A DNA stretch of 64,000 bases from Kuschelorhynchus macadamiae (GCA_030620095.1 JAUTXW010000884.1:310001-374000), one strand, 5' to 3'; positions 23,126-34,917 are shown, numbered from the stretch's first letter. Made by a program: numbers and translations. The notes: a model not told the origin generated them from the sequence alone.

Positions 23126-24889
23126 TTACAAATCTGCAAAATGACGTCCATTTGCATCGAGACATTTTTGACAATTGGTGACTGTTATTCGTACAACCCT
23201 GGTAAGTGTATTTCCGTTAATATTTCTACATGTGTCCAGAACTCTTTGTCTCAGGATTTCTATGGTGATGGGGGGATCAACTTCAGAGATTTCATTCTTC
23301 GTGTGACCCCAGAGGTAGAAATCCAAGGGCGATAGGTCAGGGGATCTAGGAGGCCAAGATATTGGATCATTTAAAGAAATTATTCTTTCGTCAAACTGCT
23401 CTCTTAAGAAGTTCCTGACTTGAAGGGTATTGTGAGCCGGACATCCGTCTTGTTGAAACCAAGTTCTTCTTAATTCATGGCTGGTACAACCTGGTTTCGC
23501 AAAAGCTCTAGGTACCTCTGCCCGTTTAGGTTGTAGTCAAACAAAAATGGTCCAATAAGTCGATTTCCTGAAATGATTAATAATTTATAAATAGGTGCCC
23601 ACTAGTCAAGGGCGGCAGGGTGGTACTAGAAACTATAAATTATAAAGGGAAAATTATCTTTCTTAAAAAGTAGATATTTTCTTTCCAAAAATAGTTATCG
23701 AAACATCCCGTAATGAATAAGCTTATATACAGTTGAAAACCTATTCAGCTTTATTATGAATAAGAAAAACATATTTGGTTAGCGGGAAGTAATAGCCGTA
23801 ATAAATTATTTTGTTGGTATTGCATATTAATTTCGGAAATACTAAATCAATTTATTTCAGTTACATAATAATCTTAAAGAAGTACACCGTGCCTTAATAA
23901 AACATAAAATATCAAAAGAATGAACCCCTTACGCTTTAAAATTTTAATTATTCGGAAATACAGCTGAACGCCTTTCTATAAATCATAATGAAAATCGAAA
24001 AATAATTTGACATTTGATTAATATGATATTTTTTTCATAACGCAAGAACTAGGCTTCCCGGGTAATAATAAATCATTAAATTTAGAAAATCAAAATAATT
24101 TTAGAGAATTAGCTAAATCTTCACAAAATTTAGATAAAGTGTTAATAAATTTATAGAACCCAATTCTATTTTTACAGGTTCTTCGAAACTACAATACAAA
24201 ATGATTGATTAAAAATGTAATATAATATCATAAAAGTAAGTTGACTGACTAGAGTAGAACTTTTTACTTTTTTTTATTAGATTATACTCTTTTAGTATCA
24301 TCAAAGAACTAAACAAAAAAAAAATTATTTGACCATCATTTGGTGCCTATTTAAAAAACGTTGGTTAGATTAACTTAGTAATGATCCCACACCGAACGTT
24401 ACTTCCAAATCTAATCTGTAGACGTCTCTCTGCCACTTCGTGAGGATTTTGCACAGCCCAATGATGTCGGTTGTGCCTATTAAAGACTCCACAATTCGTG
24501 AACCTGCTCTCATCGGACCACAAGACATGATTTACAAAATCAGGATTTTCATTACGTCTCCTAGTATACCACTCACAGAACTGTAGTCGTCTTGGAAAAC
24601 CAGTTTCCTTAAGTCCTCGTACTATTATGGGTTTGTATGGATGGTACTTGTTTTTTTTTTAAACTCTCTGTACTGTTGATTTTGGCACATTAGTTTCCTG
24701 TTCTACAGTTCTTACCGATGCATTAGGGTTTTGGTTGATAGCTTGTAAAATGTTTCTGCTTCGATTTTTATTGTTATTGTATGCGCTTCTAGGTTGTTCG
24801 AAGGCACCATGGTTAATTAAACTAACTACGATTTTCCTGAATTGGGTTTTATGAGGCTGCCGTCGCGTCGTTCGGGGTACAGAGCTCAC
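23126..24889 (-). pseudogene. DUF4817/DDE mariner-type transposase, interrupted by an insertion
   Basis: Minus-strand order: 24889-24659 begins MSSVPRTTRRQPHKTQFRK and includes ASVRTVEQETNVPKSTVQRV, a helix-turn-helix. A shift at a ten-base A-run near 24655 leads to an open frame of about 95 codons (24650-24370) with VLWSDESRFTNCG, the first Asp. About 760 bp of unrelated DNA then intervenes. The frame resumes near 23575 with GNRLIGPFLFDYNLNGQRYL, then WFQQDGCPAHN (second Asp) and PRSPDLSPLDFYLWG (third Asp, 36 residues later), and the C-terminus ends at 23126. All three Asp residues survive, but a stop (AMN then TAA) and two or more shifts break the frame. It belongs to the same family as the 2887-3980 relic. 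Confidence 0.88.
23590..24351. mobile_element. ~760-bp insertion within the transposase
   Basis: The ends aataggtgcc (23590-23599) and ggtgcctatt (24342-24351) are exact 10-bp inverted repeats, and the DNA between has no coding pattern. It separates adjacent transposase segments (CGII from GNRLIG). No clear target duplication is visible. Confidence 0.65.
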
Positions 24890-25126
24890 ATGTTAACCTT
24901 TTCTTTCTTCTGCCAAATTTACCGTTCTGGATATACTGGCCAAAAACGAAATCCGCCATTTTCGGTTTTTCCCCGATATTTCCAAAAACAATTGATCGAT
25001 CGTAAATCTGAAGCCGGATATCGAATGCAATAAGTTTCCTCTAAAACTTTCCCCATTTAACCTTTGCCTTAGGTATAATAGGAGCCGAGATCCCTATATA
25101 GAGAAGCGAATCTGGGACACACTGTA

Positions 25127-25588
25127 TAAAGAGTAAACGGGGGATATGGTAACATAAATTTCAATGGCCTAACCGCAATATTAAGGTAGCATCTAATTGC
25201 TAATTGAAGTGATATGTTCGTTGCCGTATTCCCATTGGCAAAGATGTTACGAGTAGAAATGTCGATTGATACGCCTTGGCCATATTACCCGTACCCATGG
25301 GTAATATGGCAACATTGATTTATAATTTAAAAATTGGAAATAACCTGTGTTTTATAAAGTCTAAAAATCTCAACTTAGTACATACCTATTGCAGATTATT
25401 ATGTTTTGGTTTAAAATTATATACTTTAATGTGATATTTTTTAAATCGCTATTTCGGATAATGGTGTGCAGTCCTCACAAAATCCTTTAGATGGAGTGCA
25501 GATTTCATGGACCCATTGGAAACATCTTACACATTGCAGCCAGTCACACTTTAAAATAGTTTGCTTCTTTTAGGGTCTTATGTTATAT
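25127..25588. other. Flank of the pogo/Tigger relic
   Basis: Holds ccatattacccgtacccatgg followed by gtaatatgg (about 25282-25316), which echoes cgcactaccattt and gaggcatattacccc near 27052-27086 on the other side of the transposase. These are probably sub-terminal repeats. No gene. Confidence 0.45.
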
Positions 25589-26977
25589 TTACTGTTTTTC
25601 TTTAAACGTATTAACTCGTTTTTTTTTGTTTTGGCCGTTGTCTTTAAATTTTCTTGACTTTTCTTCTTTTTGATTTAATTTAATTTTTAATTTAACTTCA
25701 GCATGTTGTTTTCGGTGACTTCTCGGAACCGGTAAAATTTTTTCGAATGGATTTTTGTCTTCTCGATGGTTAGCTGCAATAACATCTGGTCTGTGAATAT
25801 CCGGAAACTCAGCATTTTCGCCATTCTCATTTTGCCCCACGTTGAGATTTAATTCTGTATTAGGAACCTCTGGAACCTGTGCTTCGGTATCTAGGACAAA
25901 TGCGCAGTCAGGCAGATTCCTGACTACTACTTCGGGATTATATGGATAAATTCCACTTTTCCTAAATCCGGATGTCCCATTCTGAATTTTTGCTGCCTTA
26001 CACCACGGGAAATTTAAACGTGAGGCAAACTGTAATCGACCTAGTTTTCGACCTTGGTTGTTTTGAACCCAACTTTGACAGGTTTGATACCAATAGATTT
26101 TAAAGAATGACCGGTCGAGCGGTCGAAGCCAATGGGTACTATGGCTAGGCAAACAAAATAAAATTACATCATCCCCTACAGCAGAATCCAACAATTTGAT
26201 ATTCGAACAGTGAGAAGTATCTCCATCCATAGTCAGTAAAGCCTTTGCCGGCTCCTTTTCTCAGAACAAAGAATTCTCGAAACCATTGGAAGAAAATGTC
26301 TGATGTGACATAAGCCGACTTCTCGCCCGTGATAATCTTACCACCAGCTGGTAGACCATCTTCAAATTCTTTTTTTTTTATTTTTTCCTTTAAATATGCA
26401 ACAAGGTGGTAAAAAAATTGTTTCCCCCTTCTCAGCACTCGTAATACAGTTTACCATCTTAGCGCCTTTATTTGTCACAACTTTGGCTGGATTATTATTC
26501 AGCTGCAAACCTGTTCCATCAAGGTTGAAGATTTTCTGGGGCATTTAAAAATTAATTTCTCAAATAGGAAACATTTGAGCAATTCAAAATATTTGGCACA
26601 TTCCTGTCTTGCCTTTTCAAAAATTCCAGAAGCCATTCTTGCCCTGCCTCTTTTTTCTCATTATTAAATGTATGAGGAATATTTTTTTGGATTGCAAAAG
26701 AATATACAAGTTTTTTAATATCATATATTAATATATTGCATGTCTTCGGATAATCTGGCTTCATGTTCAACAGTAAGGCAACTTTTGCGGCCTTGGGGAA
26801 CTTTATTCAAATTTCCTGATTCCTTTTTTTTTTCATTAAAGTTCTAACAGGAACTTTATAGGTTTGATTAATTTCACGTACTGATCCTCAACCATTAAGG
26901 ATATCCCTTATAGCATTCTGAAGATCTTCTTCTTACCACTGCTATTTAAGATTTTTTCGAACATAAGAAGGTGGCAT
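25589..26977 (-). pseudogene. pogo/Tigger-type transposase
   Basis: Starts at an ATG (26977) reading MPPSYVRKNLK, then EEDLQNAIRDILNG and SVREINQTYKVPVRTL, a psq-type helix-turn-helix. A CENP-B-like HTH segment follows (26770-26552: NEKKEAGQEWLLEFLKRQ). The DDE domain starts with IFNLDGTGLQLN (26530, first Asp; family usually LDETG). MDGDTSHCSNIKLLD (26230) carries the second Asp and THWLRPLDRSFFK the third. The tail is lysine-rich. Several frameshifts separate the pieces, although the last 213 codons are open. Intact relatives are often annotated as Tigger-derived or jerky-like proteins. No domestication is suggested, because the frame is broken. Confidence 0.88.
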
Positions 26978-27499
<522 letters not shown>

Positions 27500-27599
27500 C
27501 AGTGATAACCAGGTATATACCCGGTATAATCCTGGTATTATACCTAGGGTTGCCACCTCTGCGCTCAAAGCATAAATTATAGTCTAAAAACTTCTTATG

Positions 27600-28086
27600 G
27601 AGTGGTATCCACTCTACATCTCCAGTTTCTTGGTGGAGAGGGCTATGCGGAACAACATCACTGTCTAAAGTTGCTGTAAGAATTTTAACTGTTCCAGTTT
27701 CATCGGCAGAAACTGAAAGATCATTTAAAACTTTCTCGTTCATTCATAATAAAAAAAGAAACAGATTGACAACCCAAAGAGCTGGTAAGATTACATACAT
27801 ATCGCACAATTGGAAAATCAATTATGAGTCCAATAAATCGGAATAACGACCAAAACCATGTAATACTGCACAAGCACAAGTCTCTCATAATGAAGCTGAT
27901 ACTATTAAAGTAGAATTTCAAAGTTCCGCTTCCACTTGCAGTATAATTAATGATGAAGAACTACTAGGAACTGAAAGTAGTGACGTTGTGACCAGTCTAA
28001 TGGACAGTGATTCGAATTTAGATACAGACTCAGACACCAAGATGGATACACCATCAACAAGTGAATCTGATGATTCTGAAGACTGA
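27600..28086 (+). pseudogene. hAT transposase C-terminal remnant
   Basis: The plus strand reads WWRGLCGTTSL, then AVRILTVPVSSAETERSFK and FIHNKKRNRLTTQRAG, which is the hAT dimerisation region (S-A-E-T-E-R-S-F core). A stop near 27845 is followed by an acidic tail (LMDSDSNLDTDSDTKMD, then ESDDSED and TGA at 28084). The catalytic core and BED finger are absent, so the element is internally deleted and could move only with help from another copy. Confidence 0.8.
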
Positions 28087-28125
28087 TTCATTTAAACCTA
28101 ATTCCAACTAAGTATTATTTATTTT

Positions 28126-28285
28126 AGATTTTAAACGTAGTTTTCTTACTTTGTGCATTATGTTTTTAATTCATTACACTGTTATTTTATTCAGAATGTT
28201 TTTAATAGTTGCTCATTTTTAAGATTTTAAACGTATTTTTCTTACTCTGTGCATTATGTTTTTGTTTCATTATACTATTTTCATT
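28126..28285. repeat. Two-copy direct repeat, ~96-bp period
   Basis: agattttaaacgta at 28126 and 28222, each followed by ttttcttact-tgtgcattatg, inside the hAT 3' region. Confidence 0.8.
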
Positions 28286-28449
28286 TTTAATATCATTTTT
28301 TTTTGATTTTTATTTCGATTTATTCAACCACTTTTTTTAATGTCCTAATTTAACAACAAAACGTTAAAATTTGTTAGATTATCTTAAATTAACCAAGTAC
28401 ACTTGGGTATATACCCAAATTTCAATATACCCGGTATTTGCCCATCACT

Positions 28450-28776
<327 letters not shown>

Positions 28777-28818
28777 GGTCTGTATAAGGGCTGGTTAAAA
28801 GAAGACTCTTCTACTTTA

Positions 28819-28854
28819 CCGAGCTTTCGGAAATCTTTATTGCCTTCTTCAAAG
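28819..28854 (-). ncRNA. Hammerhead-like motif, GAAAG-CUC variant
   Basis: Minus strand: TTGAAGA, then AGGC, loop, TTTCC, GAAAGCTC. Where other motifs in the window have GAAAC-GTC, this one has GAAAG-CTC, so the second stem III pair is changed on both sides (C-G to G-C). Stem II is weakened by one mismatch, and C3 is T. It lies 43 bp from the (TA)n tract. Confidence 0.35.
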
Positions 28855-28959
28855 CTGTAATATAGAGTACTCACTTTACAAGTAATTTTAGCTCATAGAT
28901 TTTATTTTTTTTTTTTTCGATGAACTCTATATTGTAGCTTGTATATAAATTGAATATTA

Positions 28960-29310
28960 TTAATTAAAATTCTTGTTTGTTTGTTTAAAAATAAGCTTTT
29001 TATGACTATTTGATTTTCCTTTTGAGCATAATCGCTTTTTTCCTACATATAATTAAAAACGTGAAAATCCAATTTTGTTTAAATTTTAATTTTTTCAATT
29101 AAGAAATTAAATAGAATTTTTTATTAAAAATTTATTGTGTCATTTTGAAGACCACTGTTTTAAAAAATAGAACATTCAATTTAGCGGGTTTAAAATTAAT
29201 TAAATACAAGTTCTTTATGTTATGTTGTTTTTGTTGTTTTGTAGGGTTATGTATTGTTGACGTAGACGTCTGAATCCAGTGCAGTTTTGTCATTGGAAAC
29301 TCAAAATCGA
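28960..29310 (-). repeat. Interspersed repeat, copy 2 (inverted)
   Basis: Reverse complement of 21970-22488: ttttgagcataatcgc, gttgtttttgttgttttgta and acgtctgaatccagtgcagt. Overlapping frames (29287-29676) are not supported as genes. Confidence 0.72.
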
Positions 29311-31129
29311 ATCATTTGTTTTTGTTCCGATCAGATCAATAGAAGAGTACTCATGTTTTTGATAAATCCCTTGTGTAGTGGAAAAACACAATTCACACAA
29401 TTATTTTCCTTTGTGATGCCACCAACATGTTTATTAATACAAAAAAATCTAAGGGGAAGAACAGATCCTTTTTCACGAAAATTACCGGTAATTTGGGTTG
29501 CTCGGGTTCTTGATATATTTAGGAGAAAACAAATGTGCAAAATTTACTTATTCTGTATAAACATTTTGAAAGCAACTTTTTTGATAAAATTTTGTGTTAT
29601 AGTCAATTCTTCAATACGGTGTTGTACAGCTTATTTTTTTTTAAATACGTACCTGCAGTATTATTTTTTTACATAAGGATTCTAAGCAATGTGATATAGT
29701 CAGAGAAATTGAAGTGTTCACAAAATATATCATGGAATGGTCAAAAAATCCTACAAAACGAGCTGGAAATTATCTAAAAGTATATTGGTCTCTTTAAACA
29801 TTCGGTTACATTGCTAATGTGAATGTAATTATAAAAACAATATAAAGTATTTAAATTACTACTAATATTCTGACAGGGAAATGGTTGTGTCTGAAACTAC
29901 TTCTTCAGGAAGTTATACTGGTAGAAAACTTAAATAAAAAGCCGCTTATAAGCTAAAAAAAATACGAGTCTAATTATGTTTCCAAATAAGAGTGGACCAT
30001 GACATTTGAAATATACATATAGTATTCTTAAAAATTATGCTAAAATTTCATACAGATATTATTATTAATATATATTATACAAAAAGATAACGGAAAACAG
30101 AAGTCAGAAGCTGATATTTACCATTTACAACTTTAAAAGATTAGCTTTTTTATGTTAATATCATATATGCAGGGTGAGTCACAAGGAATATATAATATGA
30201 ACAATTGCTTTTTAAAAGGTCCTGTTACATTTTTTATAATATTGACTTATATATATTACGCTACTTTTTGTATATAGGTATAATTGGATTTGAAGAATAT
30301 AAAATCTAATACAATCAACAAGTGCATTTGCAAATATTTTACAAAAAATATCTAGACCGGTTTTCATGAGTGAAGCTTCAAAAGATTCGACTGTATCACA
30401 CGAGTGTTCTTAGCTGGGTTAGTTTAAAAAAAAAACAAAATGGTGAAAATAGTACATCATTTTGTAAAACGTAAAAAAATAAATATTTTTAAAATTCTTC
30501 GGGGTAGATCTTGAGCAAAAGAAGCAAATGTACCAAAGAAGCGTCTGTCCTCTAGAGACTGGTACAAAATTTAACCCGATCGTTGTTAAAACTCAATTTT
30601 GGAAAACTTTTGAATGTAGTCTGCACGAATTTTTGCTTGATATTCAGGCTTTGTACCGGTATATCGGTATCTCTTACGTCAAGAATAATGAGGCAGATTT
30701 TTACTACAGATATAGATTTATTTTTTTTATCTTATAGGTTATTTTATTAAAGTTTGTTAAAAAATCTCTAATGGTTATATAATATCTCAGTGGCAGAAAA
30801 CACGAGTGAAAATAAACTTTCTAAAAAATATCTAAAGGTTTTTATAGTGTGCAACAACACCCCCGAGGCTAGTAAGCACATTTTAAATTCGCAAAATTAA
30901 ATTTGAAAAAAATTAATTAAACAAGTTCACATCTAGCAAGACAGATGCTGTTACAAGCAGTATCGTACACCCTAGGACTCAACTCAACAAATTTGCTTGT
31001 TAATGCAAAAGTGGTATCTAATTTTACATTAAGGTCCTTGGTTGATCCCTATTTTTTTAAATGTTGCATTCTTGGGAGGCCTGGGACTATTTAAATTAAT
31101 CTGTTATTTAAAATTTTGGATCCAGAGCA
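29311..31129. other. A+T-rich spacer, no gene seen
   Basis: The 129-codon frame at 29287-29676 and the 69-codon frame at 30528-30737 have no recognisable domain. gcagggtgagtcacaagg near 30169 looks like an isolated transposon end. Confidence 0.5.
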
Positions 31130-31149
31130 AAACACGTCCCTACTCCTTA

Positions 31150-31370
31150 GTTACGACAGAAACTCGCCCCGCTTGTCTTGCATTCTGCAGCATCTCTTCT
31201 GGCGGCATAGCAGGCCGTCTGTCGGGCGCCGAGACTTCCTGCCGCCCCCGCAGGCGGACTGGCGGTATCCTGCAGGATAGCTTCGCCGATTATCTTGATA
31301 ACGGCGGCGTTTCGTAAGACCTGAATAAGAAAATAACGCGGAAAGCTCCTTTCGCCTCAATTTCACGACA
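31150..31370. other. GC-rich, CpG-rich patch of unknown nature
   Basis: About 220 bp clearly richer in G, C and CpG than anything else in the window, with palindromes such as tatcctgcaggata and aacggcggcgtt. Both strands are open (plus to 31317, minus 31366-31151). The plus frame, with FCSISSGGIAGRLSG, ends next to gtttc-gtaaga, a possible splice donor. It could be an exon of a host gene, an unrecognised element 5' end, or foreign DNA. I do not recognise the peptide. Confidence 0.4.
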
Positions 31371-31487
31371 GGGAAAATATATTGTCGAGTATGTAATTAC
31401 GCTGTTTTGCTAGTTTAAATATAAATTTCAGACGATGGAATTGGATCCATTAGCAATAACAACATTCTTTTCAAGGCAACTAATATT

Positions 31488-31737
31488 CCCTACTTTTATT
31501 TACCTCGTGGGAGGGAAGTTTGTGAAAAAAATCACCCTCCGAGATTTTTGCGTTTTTGTGTCTCTTGACCTCAAAAGACATGTTCTCCAATTTTCGCCAG
31601 TCTGTCTTTCTGTCTGTCGTCCGTGTGTACGCGGCATAGCTCAAAAACTACTTATCTGATTGACTTAAAATTTTGGTCAAAAATTAAGGGTCATAAGGGG
31701 ATGGAATGGTTACATTTTGGTAAAAATCCAATAGTTA
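31488..31737 (+). repeat. Dispersed ATGGCGG repeat: hairpin leader plus first half-monomer
   Basis: Leader with ttacctcgtgggagggaag (hairpin), caccctccgagattttt, a gtctgtctttctgtctgtc run, gcggcatagctcaaaaacta and then aaaattttggtcaaaaattaa. It stops at gtaaaaatccaat, exactly where atggcgg should follow, because a LINE is inserted there. The 91- and 74-codon frames here are not genes. Confidence 0.82.
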
Positions 31738-31925
31738 GTTAATTCTTTATTCAATCCATATATTACAATATAATAGTTAGACCCCAATTGGGGTATGGAT
31801 CATGTCACAATGAGTCTTAAAACTAGAAATACCTACAGCTAAATAAACAATAAGATTACACTAAAAACATTAAAATTCAGTCAATATTATAATTAGAGTA
31901 GTCTATAAAATTACAAGTTTCCATT

Positions 31926-33200
31926 TTAGTGGAGTGCCTCACGTATAGCATTAGTATCCTCAAAAACTTCTCTAAGACTATAGTATGATCTATCCTTTAA
32001 AAATGCTTTGAGCCTATGCAGACCCTTACTAGAAGGCTGCTGCCTTAAAGATGGGGGGAGCATATTCCACACCTTAATTATGTTAAAGATCACATTTCTT
32101 TGCACAGATGTAAAATTTGGTCTTTCAGTCCTAAGGTTTGTTTTAAATCTTGTATTGTAAGAATGTTGACGCATGTTATCAGAAAAAAGGGGAAAGTTAT
32201 TAGTTAAAAACTTAACACATTCGAGAATATAGAGGCTGTACAGGGTGAGTATACCAGTTTCCCGGAATACCTCCCTGCAGCTGTCTCGATATCCCATGCC
32301 AAATACAATACGTATACATTTTTTTTGTAATAAAAAAATTCGATCTGATTCAACAGAATTACCCCAAAATATTAAACCATAGCTAATATGAGACTGGACA
32401 TAGGCGTGATATGCTGTTAGAGATGCCTGCCACCCAACATTATTGTGAATAACGCGAAGAGCATAGCTATATCTACTGATTCCTGTTGCCAGCTGTTTAA
32501 CATGGGGTTTCCAATTTACCCACTGATCCAATTTTACCCCCAAAAAAGAAACTTCTTCAGCTGATTTGATGTTTGTATTTTTATAAGTTAAAGAAAAATC
32601 GGTCTCTGATCTTGAGAAATGCATCATCTGTGATTTAGACACATTGAGGAGAAGGTTGTTTTCCACAAACCAACCCCCCAATGCATTCAAGGACTCAGAC
32701 ATCTTGTCCGTGCATGCTTGCTGATCATTCTCACTGAAAATCAGAGAAGTGTCATCAGCAAAAAGAACTGTACCACAATCAGTAACGCCAACAAGGTCAT
32801 TTGTATATATGATAAAAAGCAGTGGTCCCAAGATAGATCCCTGCGGAACACCTCGTTTAATGATTGTGACATCAGACACTACCTTTTCCCCTGAGTCGTT
32901 GGTTTCAATGACACACTGTTCACGTCCCTGAAGGTATGACACAACCAAGCCCAGCGCCACGCCCCTGATACCATATCGCCCAAGCTTGTTGCCCAGAACA
33001 GTATGATCGACACTGTCAAATGCCTTAGATAGATCAAGAAATATGGCTGCGGTAAACTTGCCGCCATTAATAGAGTTTAATATTTGCTCCAAAGCTTGAT
33101 AAATGGCACGAACTGTAGATTTTTTTTTACGAAAACCATTTTGTCTCTCTGAGATCGTATGATGCTTATCAAAGAAATCAACCAACCTGCTGTAAATCAC
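31926..33200 (-). CDS. LINE reverse transcriptase, 424-codon open frame (partial ORF2)
   Basis: Open over 424 codons. Near the N-terminus ISERQNGFRKKKST (residues 16-29) is the RT motif before the palm. LDLSKAFDSVDH (55-66) is motif A with catalytic Asp56. RGVPQGSILGPLLFIIYTND (116-135) is motif B. LFADDTSLI (146-154) is motif C with the FADD catalytic pair. A conserved post-RT region (WGNSVESDRIFLLQKKCIRI) leads to the C-terminus and stop at 31926. This is a non-LTR RT of the jockey/I-like group. The frame starts inside the RT domain only because a deletion/frameshift near 33205-33220 removes the preceding DNYRP-type segment. It is the longest intact coding frame on this strand and the least decayed RT in the window, but it could not work alone without its N-terminal part. 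Confidence 0.9.
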   Translation of the reverse strand: MIYSRLVDFFDKHHTISERQNGFRKKKSTVRAIYQALEQILNSINGGKFTAAIFLDLSKAFDSVDHTVLGNKLGRYGIRGVALGLVVSYLQGREQCVIETNDSGEKVVSDVTIIKRGVPQGSILGPLLFIIYTNDLVGVTDCGTVLFADDTSLIFSENDQQACTDKMSESLNALGGWFVENNLLLNVSKSQMMHFSRSETDFSLTYKNTNIKSAEEVSFLGVKLDQWVNWKPHVKQLATGISRYSYALRVIHNNVGWQASLTAYHAYVQSHISYGLIFWGNSVESDRIFLLQKKCIRIVFGMGYRDSCREVFRETGILTLYSLYILECVKFLTNNFPLFSDNMRQHSYNTRFKTNLRTERPNFTSVQRNVIFNIIKVWNMLPPSLRQQPSSKGLHRLKAFLKDRSYYSLREVFEDTNAIREALH

Positions 33201-34127
33201 ACTCTCAATATATAGTTGTCAAACCTATCTGTATCACCCTTCTTATGGATTGGCTTTATTAGTGCCCTTTTCAGGAAATTCGGAAACACCCCAGTTTGCA
33301 ACATTAGGTTTATTATATGAGTCAGTGGTGGAGCAATGACGTGTACAGACCTCTTAAGAATAGCAACAGGAATATCATCATGGCCTCATATGATGTAACT
33401 GGCTCTAAAAATATGCTATGTTGATTTACTTGAATTTTTGAGTAATCAATCACCTCTTCTCTTATGTCTGGACATATATTTATAAAAAAATCATTGATTG
33501 AATTTAAGAGGTCCTTTTCGGATTTATATGAGAAGTTTTTAAATAAAGACTCTTTTTTTATGTTTGGCTGAGTAATTTCCTTTACCAGAGATCAGGTTGC
33601 CTTTGCTCTATTTTCGGACACTTCGATGCGCTTTTGACTTGACAACTGTTTAGCCTTTTTAATGACTTTTTTTAGGATACCCGAGTATCTTTAATAAAAA
33701 TCTGATATTAATTGTTGATACAATTTTCGTTTGTTTTTACTTGATATCTTTATACCCATAGTTATCCATTTTTTTGAGATTTAGTTTTTGGGACAAAATG
33801 TGGCTGAAAATTGTGTATGCCTGGTTGACATCGGCCACCCCCAGCACATCACCCCAATCCTCATTCTTCATCTCCTGAAAAAGCTGCTCAAGACGTGCCT
33901 TCAAAAAATGATCTTGTTGTAAAAATATTTTCCCTGGATTCGATTTTTGGTAGATTTACACAAATGCTCTGAGCATAATGGTCAGAAAGAGCAGACACAA
34001 TTACTGATGCCTTTTTAAATTCCTCAAAGTTAACAAATATATTATCTATACACGAGGCACTTTTTTTAGTTACCCTAGTAGGCTCAAGAATCGTTGGCTT
34101 AAAATTAAATGAATAAAAAAGGTCTAA
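33201..34127 (-). pseudogene. N-terminal part of the LINE ORF2 (APE endonuclease tail, RT start)
   Basis: Reading the minus strand from 34115, FKPTILEPTRVTKKSASCID and VIVSALSDHYAQSI match the C-terminal end of a jockey-type APE endonuclease (LSDH core). Near 33300, LQTGVFPNFLKRALIKPIHK matches the start of the RT domain. The next segment, usually DNYRPISLL, is cut short just before 33200. Multiple stops and shifts separate these pieces. The endonuclease active-site half is missing, so the copy is 5'-truncated at about 34127. Confidence 0.8.
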
Positions 34128-34375
34128 AACTATGGCGGAACAAAATGGTGGCCTCTTAAAATGTAAAAAAAATCATTATTAAGAAATCACTTAGCAAATG
34201 GATTTCAAAATTTGAGCGAACATAAAGTGTGATATAGGAATAAACTGGTAAAATTTTTGTGTAAATACATTATGGCGGTGCAAAATGACGGCCGAATAAA
34301 ATGTTTAAAAATTTATTATTAAAAAACTACTACAACTGATATTAAATTTTGCAGAAAAATCAAGTGTTATACCTT
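34128..34375 (+). repeat. Dispersed ATGGCGG repeat, continuation after the LINE
   Basis: Resumes with atggcggaacaaaatggtgg (34132), then a second unit with atggcggtgcaaaatgacgg near 34270, a spacing of 138 bp. With 31488-31737 it forms one interrupted repeat locus. Confidence 0.85.
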
Positions 34376-34399
34376 TATTTTTCAGGATACCCGAGGAAT

Positions 34400-34530
34400 T
34401 TAAGACAAACCCTGTCATAAGAAACAATATATTCCCATTGACTCCACTAGGTTCTGTAAACTGTGCCACTAGGCAGCATAGAAAGTTTTCCGTCTCTCTC
34501 TAACACCTTTGCCTCTTATGTCAGGGTTCT
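34400..34530 (+). repeat. Direct repeat, copy 1
   Basis: tcataagaaacaatatattc, cattgactcc, then ccgtctctctctaacac; matches 35395-35490 (tcataagaagcggtatattc, cctattgactcg, gactctgtctaacata). Confidence 0.65.
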
Positions 34531-34593
34531 TGGCGCGACCCATTTGATAGGTATATAATATATGTCATTAAATTTGGTTGTAAGTCCTGAATG

Positions 34594-34597
<4 letters not shown>

Positions 34598-34655
<58 letters not shown>
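34598..34655. repeat. (TA)n microsatellite
   Basis: About 58 bp of AT. Confidence 0.97.
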
Positions 34656-34657
<2 letters not shown>

Positions 34658-34917
34658 CGTAACGTATATATTTTTATAGATATAAAAAAATTAAATACAA
34701 CACTATTCAAATTTTATAACTTTTTGTTGTTAGCAGATATACAGTGTGTTTAGTTTTTCTGAAATCACATAAACATTTTTTTCTTAAATGTAACACTCTG
34801 TGTAAAAAGCACATTAAACCTGTGATAATGAACACAGACTGTGGCGCTTTGCTTAAATTAGGCACCTGATCGAAAATATCGCAGTATAAATAAAATTTCT
34901 TATATTTTAAGTATCAC

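Larger units (their letters stand above)
22537..25124 (-). mobile_element. Mariner-type element with both ends, 2588 bp
   Basis: The ends cagtgtgtcccagattcgc (22537) and gcgaatctgggacacactg (ending 25124) are exact reverse complements and each is flanked by TA (22535-22536, 25125-25126). The arms stay nearly identical for about 200 bp. The interior carries a minus-strand transposase relic with a separate element inserted in it. Confidence 0.93.
27500..28450 (+). mobile_element. Small hAT element with 8-bp target duplication, 951 bp
   Basis: Begins cagtgataacc and ends gcccatcactg; the two ends pair as imperfect inverted repeats (cagtgat). The flanks are identical: gatatata at 27492-27499 and 28451-28458. 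The element therefore inserted into one (TA)n tract and split it. It contains the 3' end of a hAT transposase. Confidence 0.9.
31738..34127 (-). mobile_element. Jockey-like LINE, 5'-truncated
   Basis: Minus-strand LINE: an endonuclease tail and N-terminal RT part (34120-33205) in broken frames, a long RT frame (33200-31926), then about 190 bp of 3' UTR. It is inserted in a monomer of the dispersed repeat, whose halves flank it at 31737 and 34128. No poly(A) tail is seen; the 3' end reads ctattatattgtaat... then a short taac-type run. Confidence 0.88.

Noticed and set aside
29287..29676. 129-codon frame as a gene
   Set aside because: It overlaps an inverted copy of an interspersed repeat and has no recognisable domain or balanced composition.
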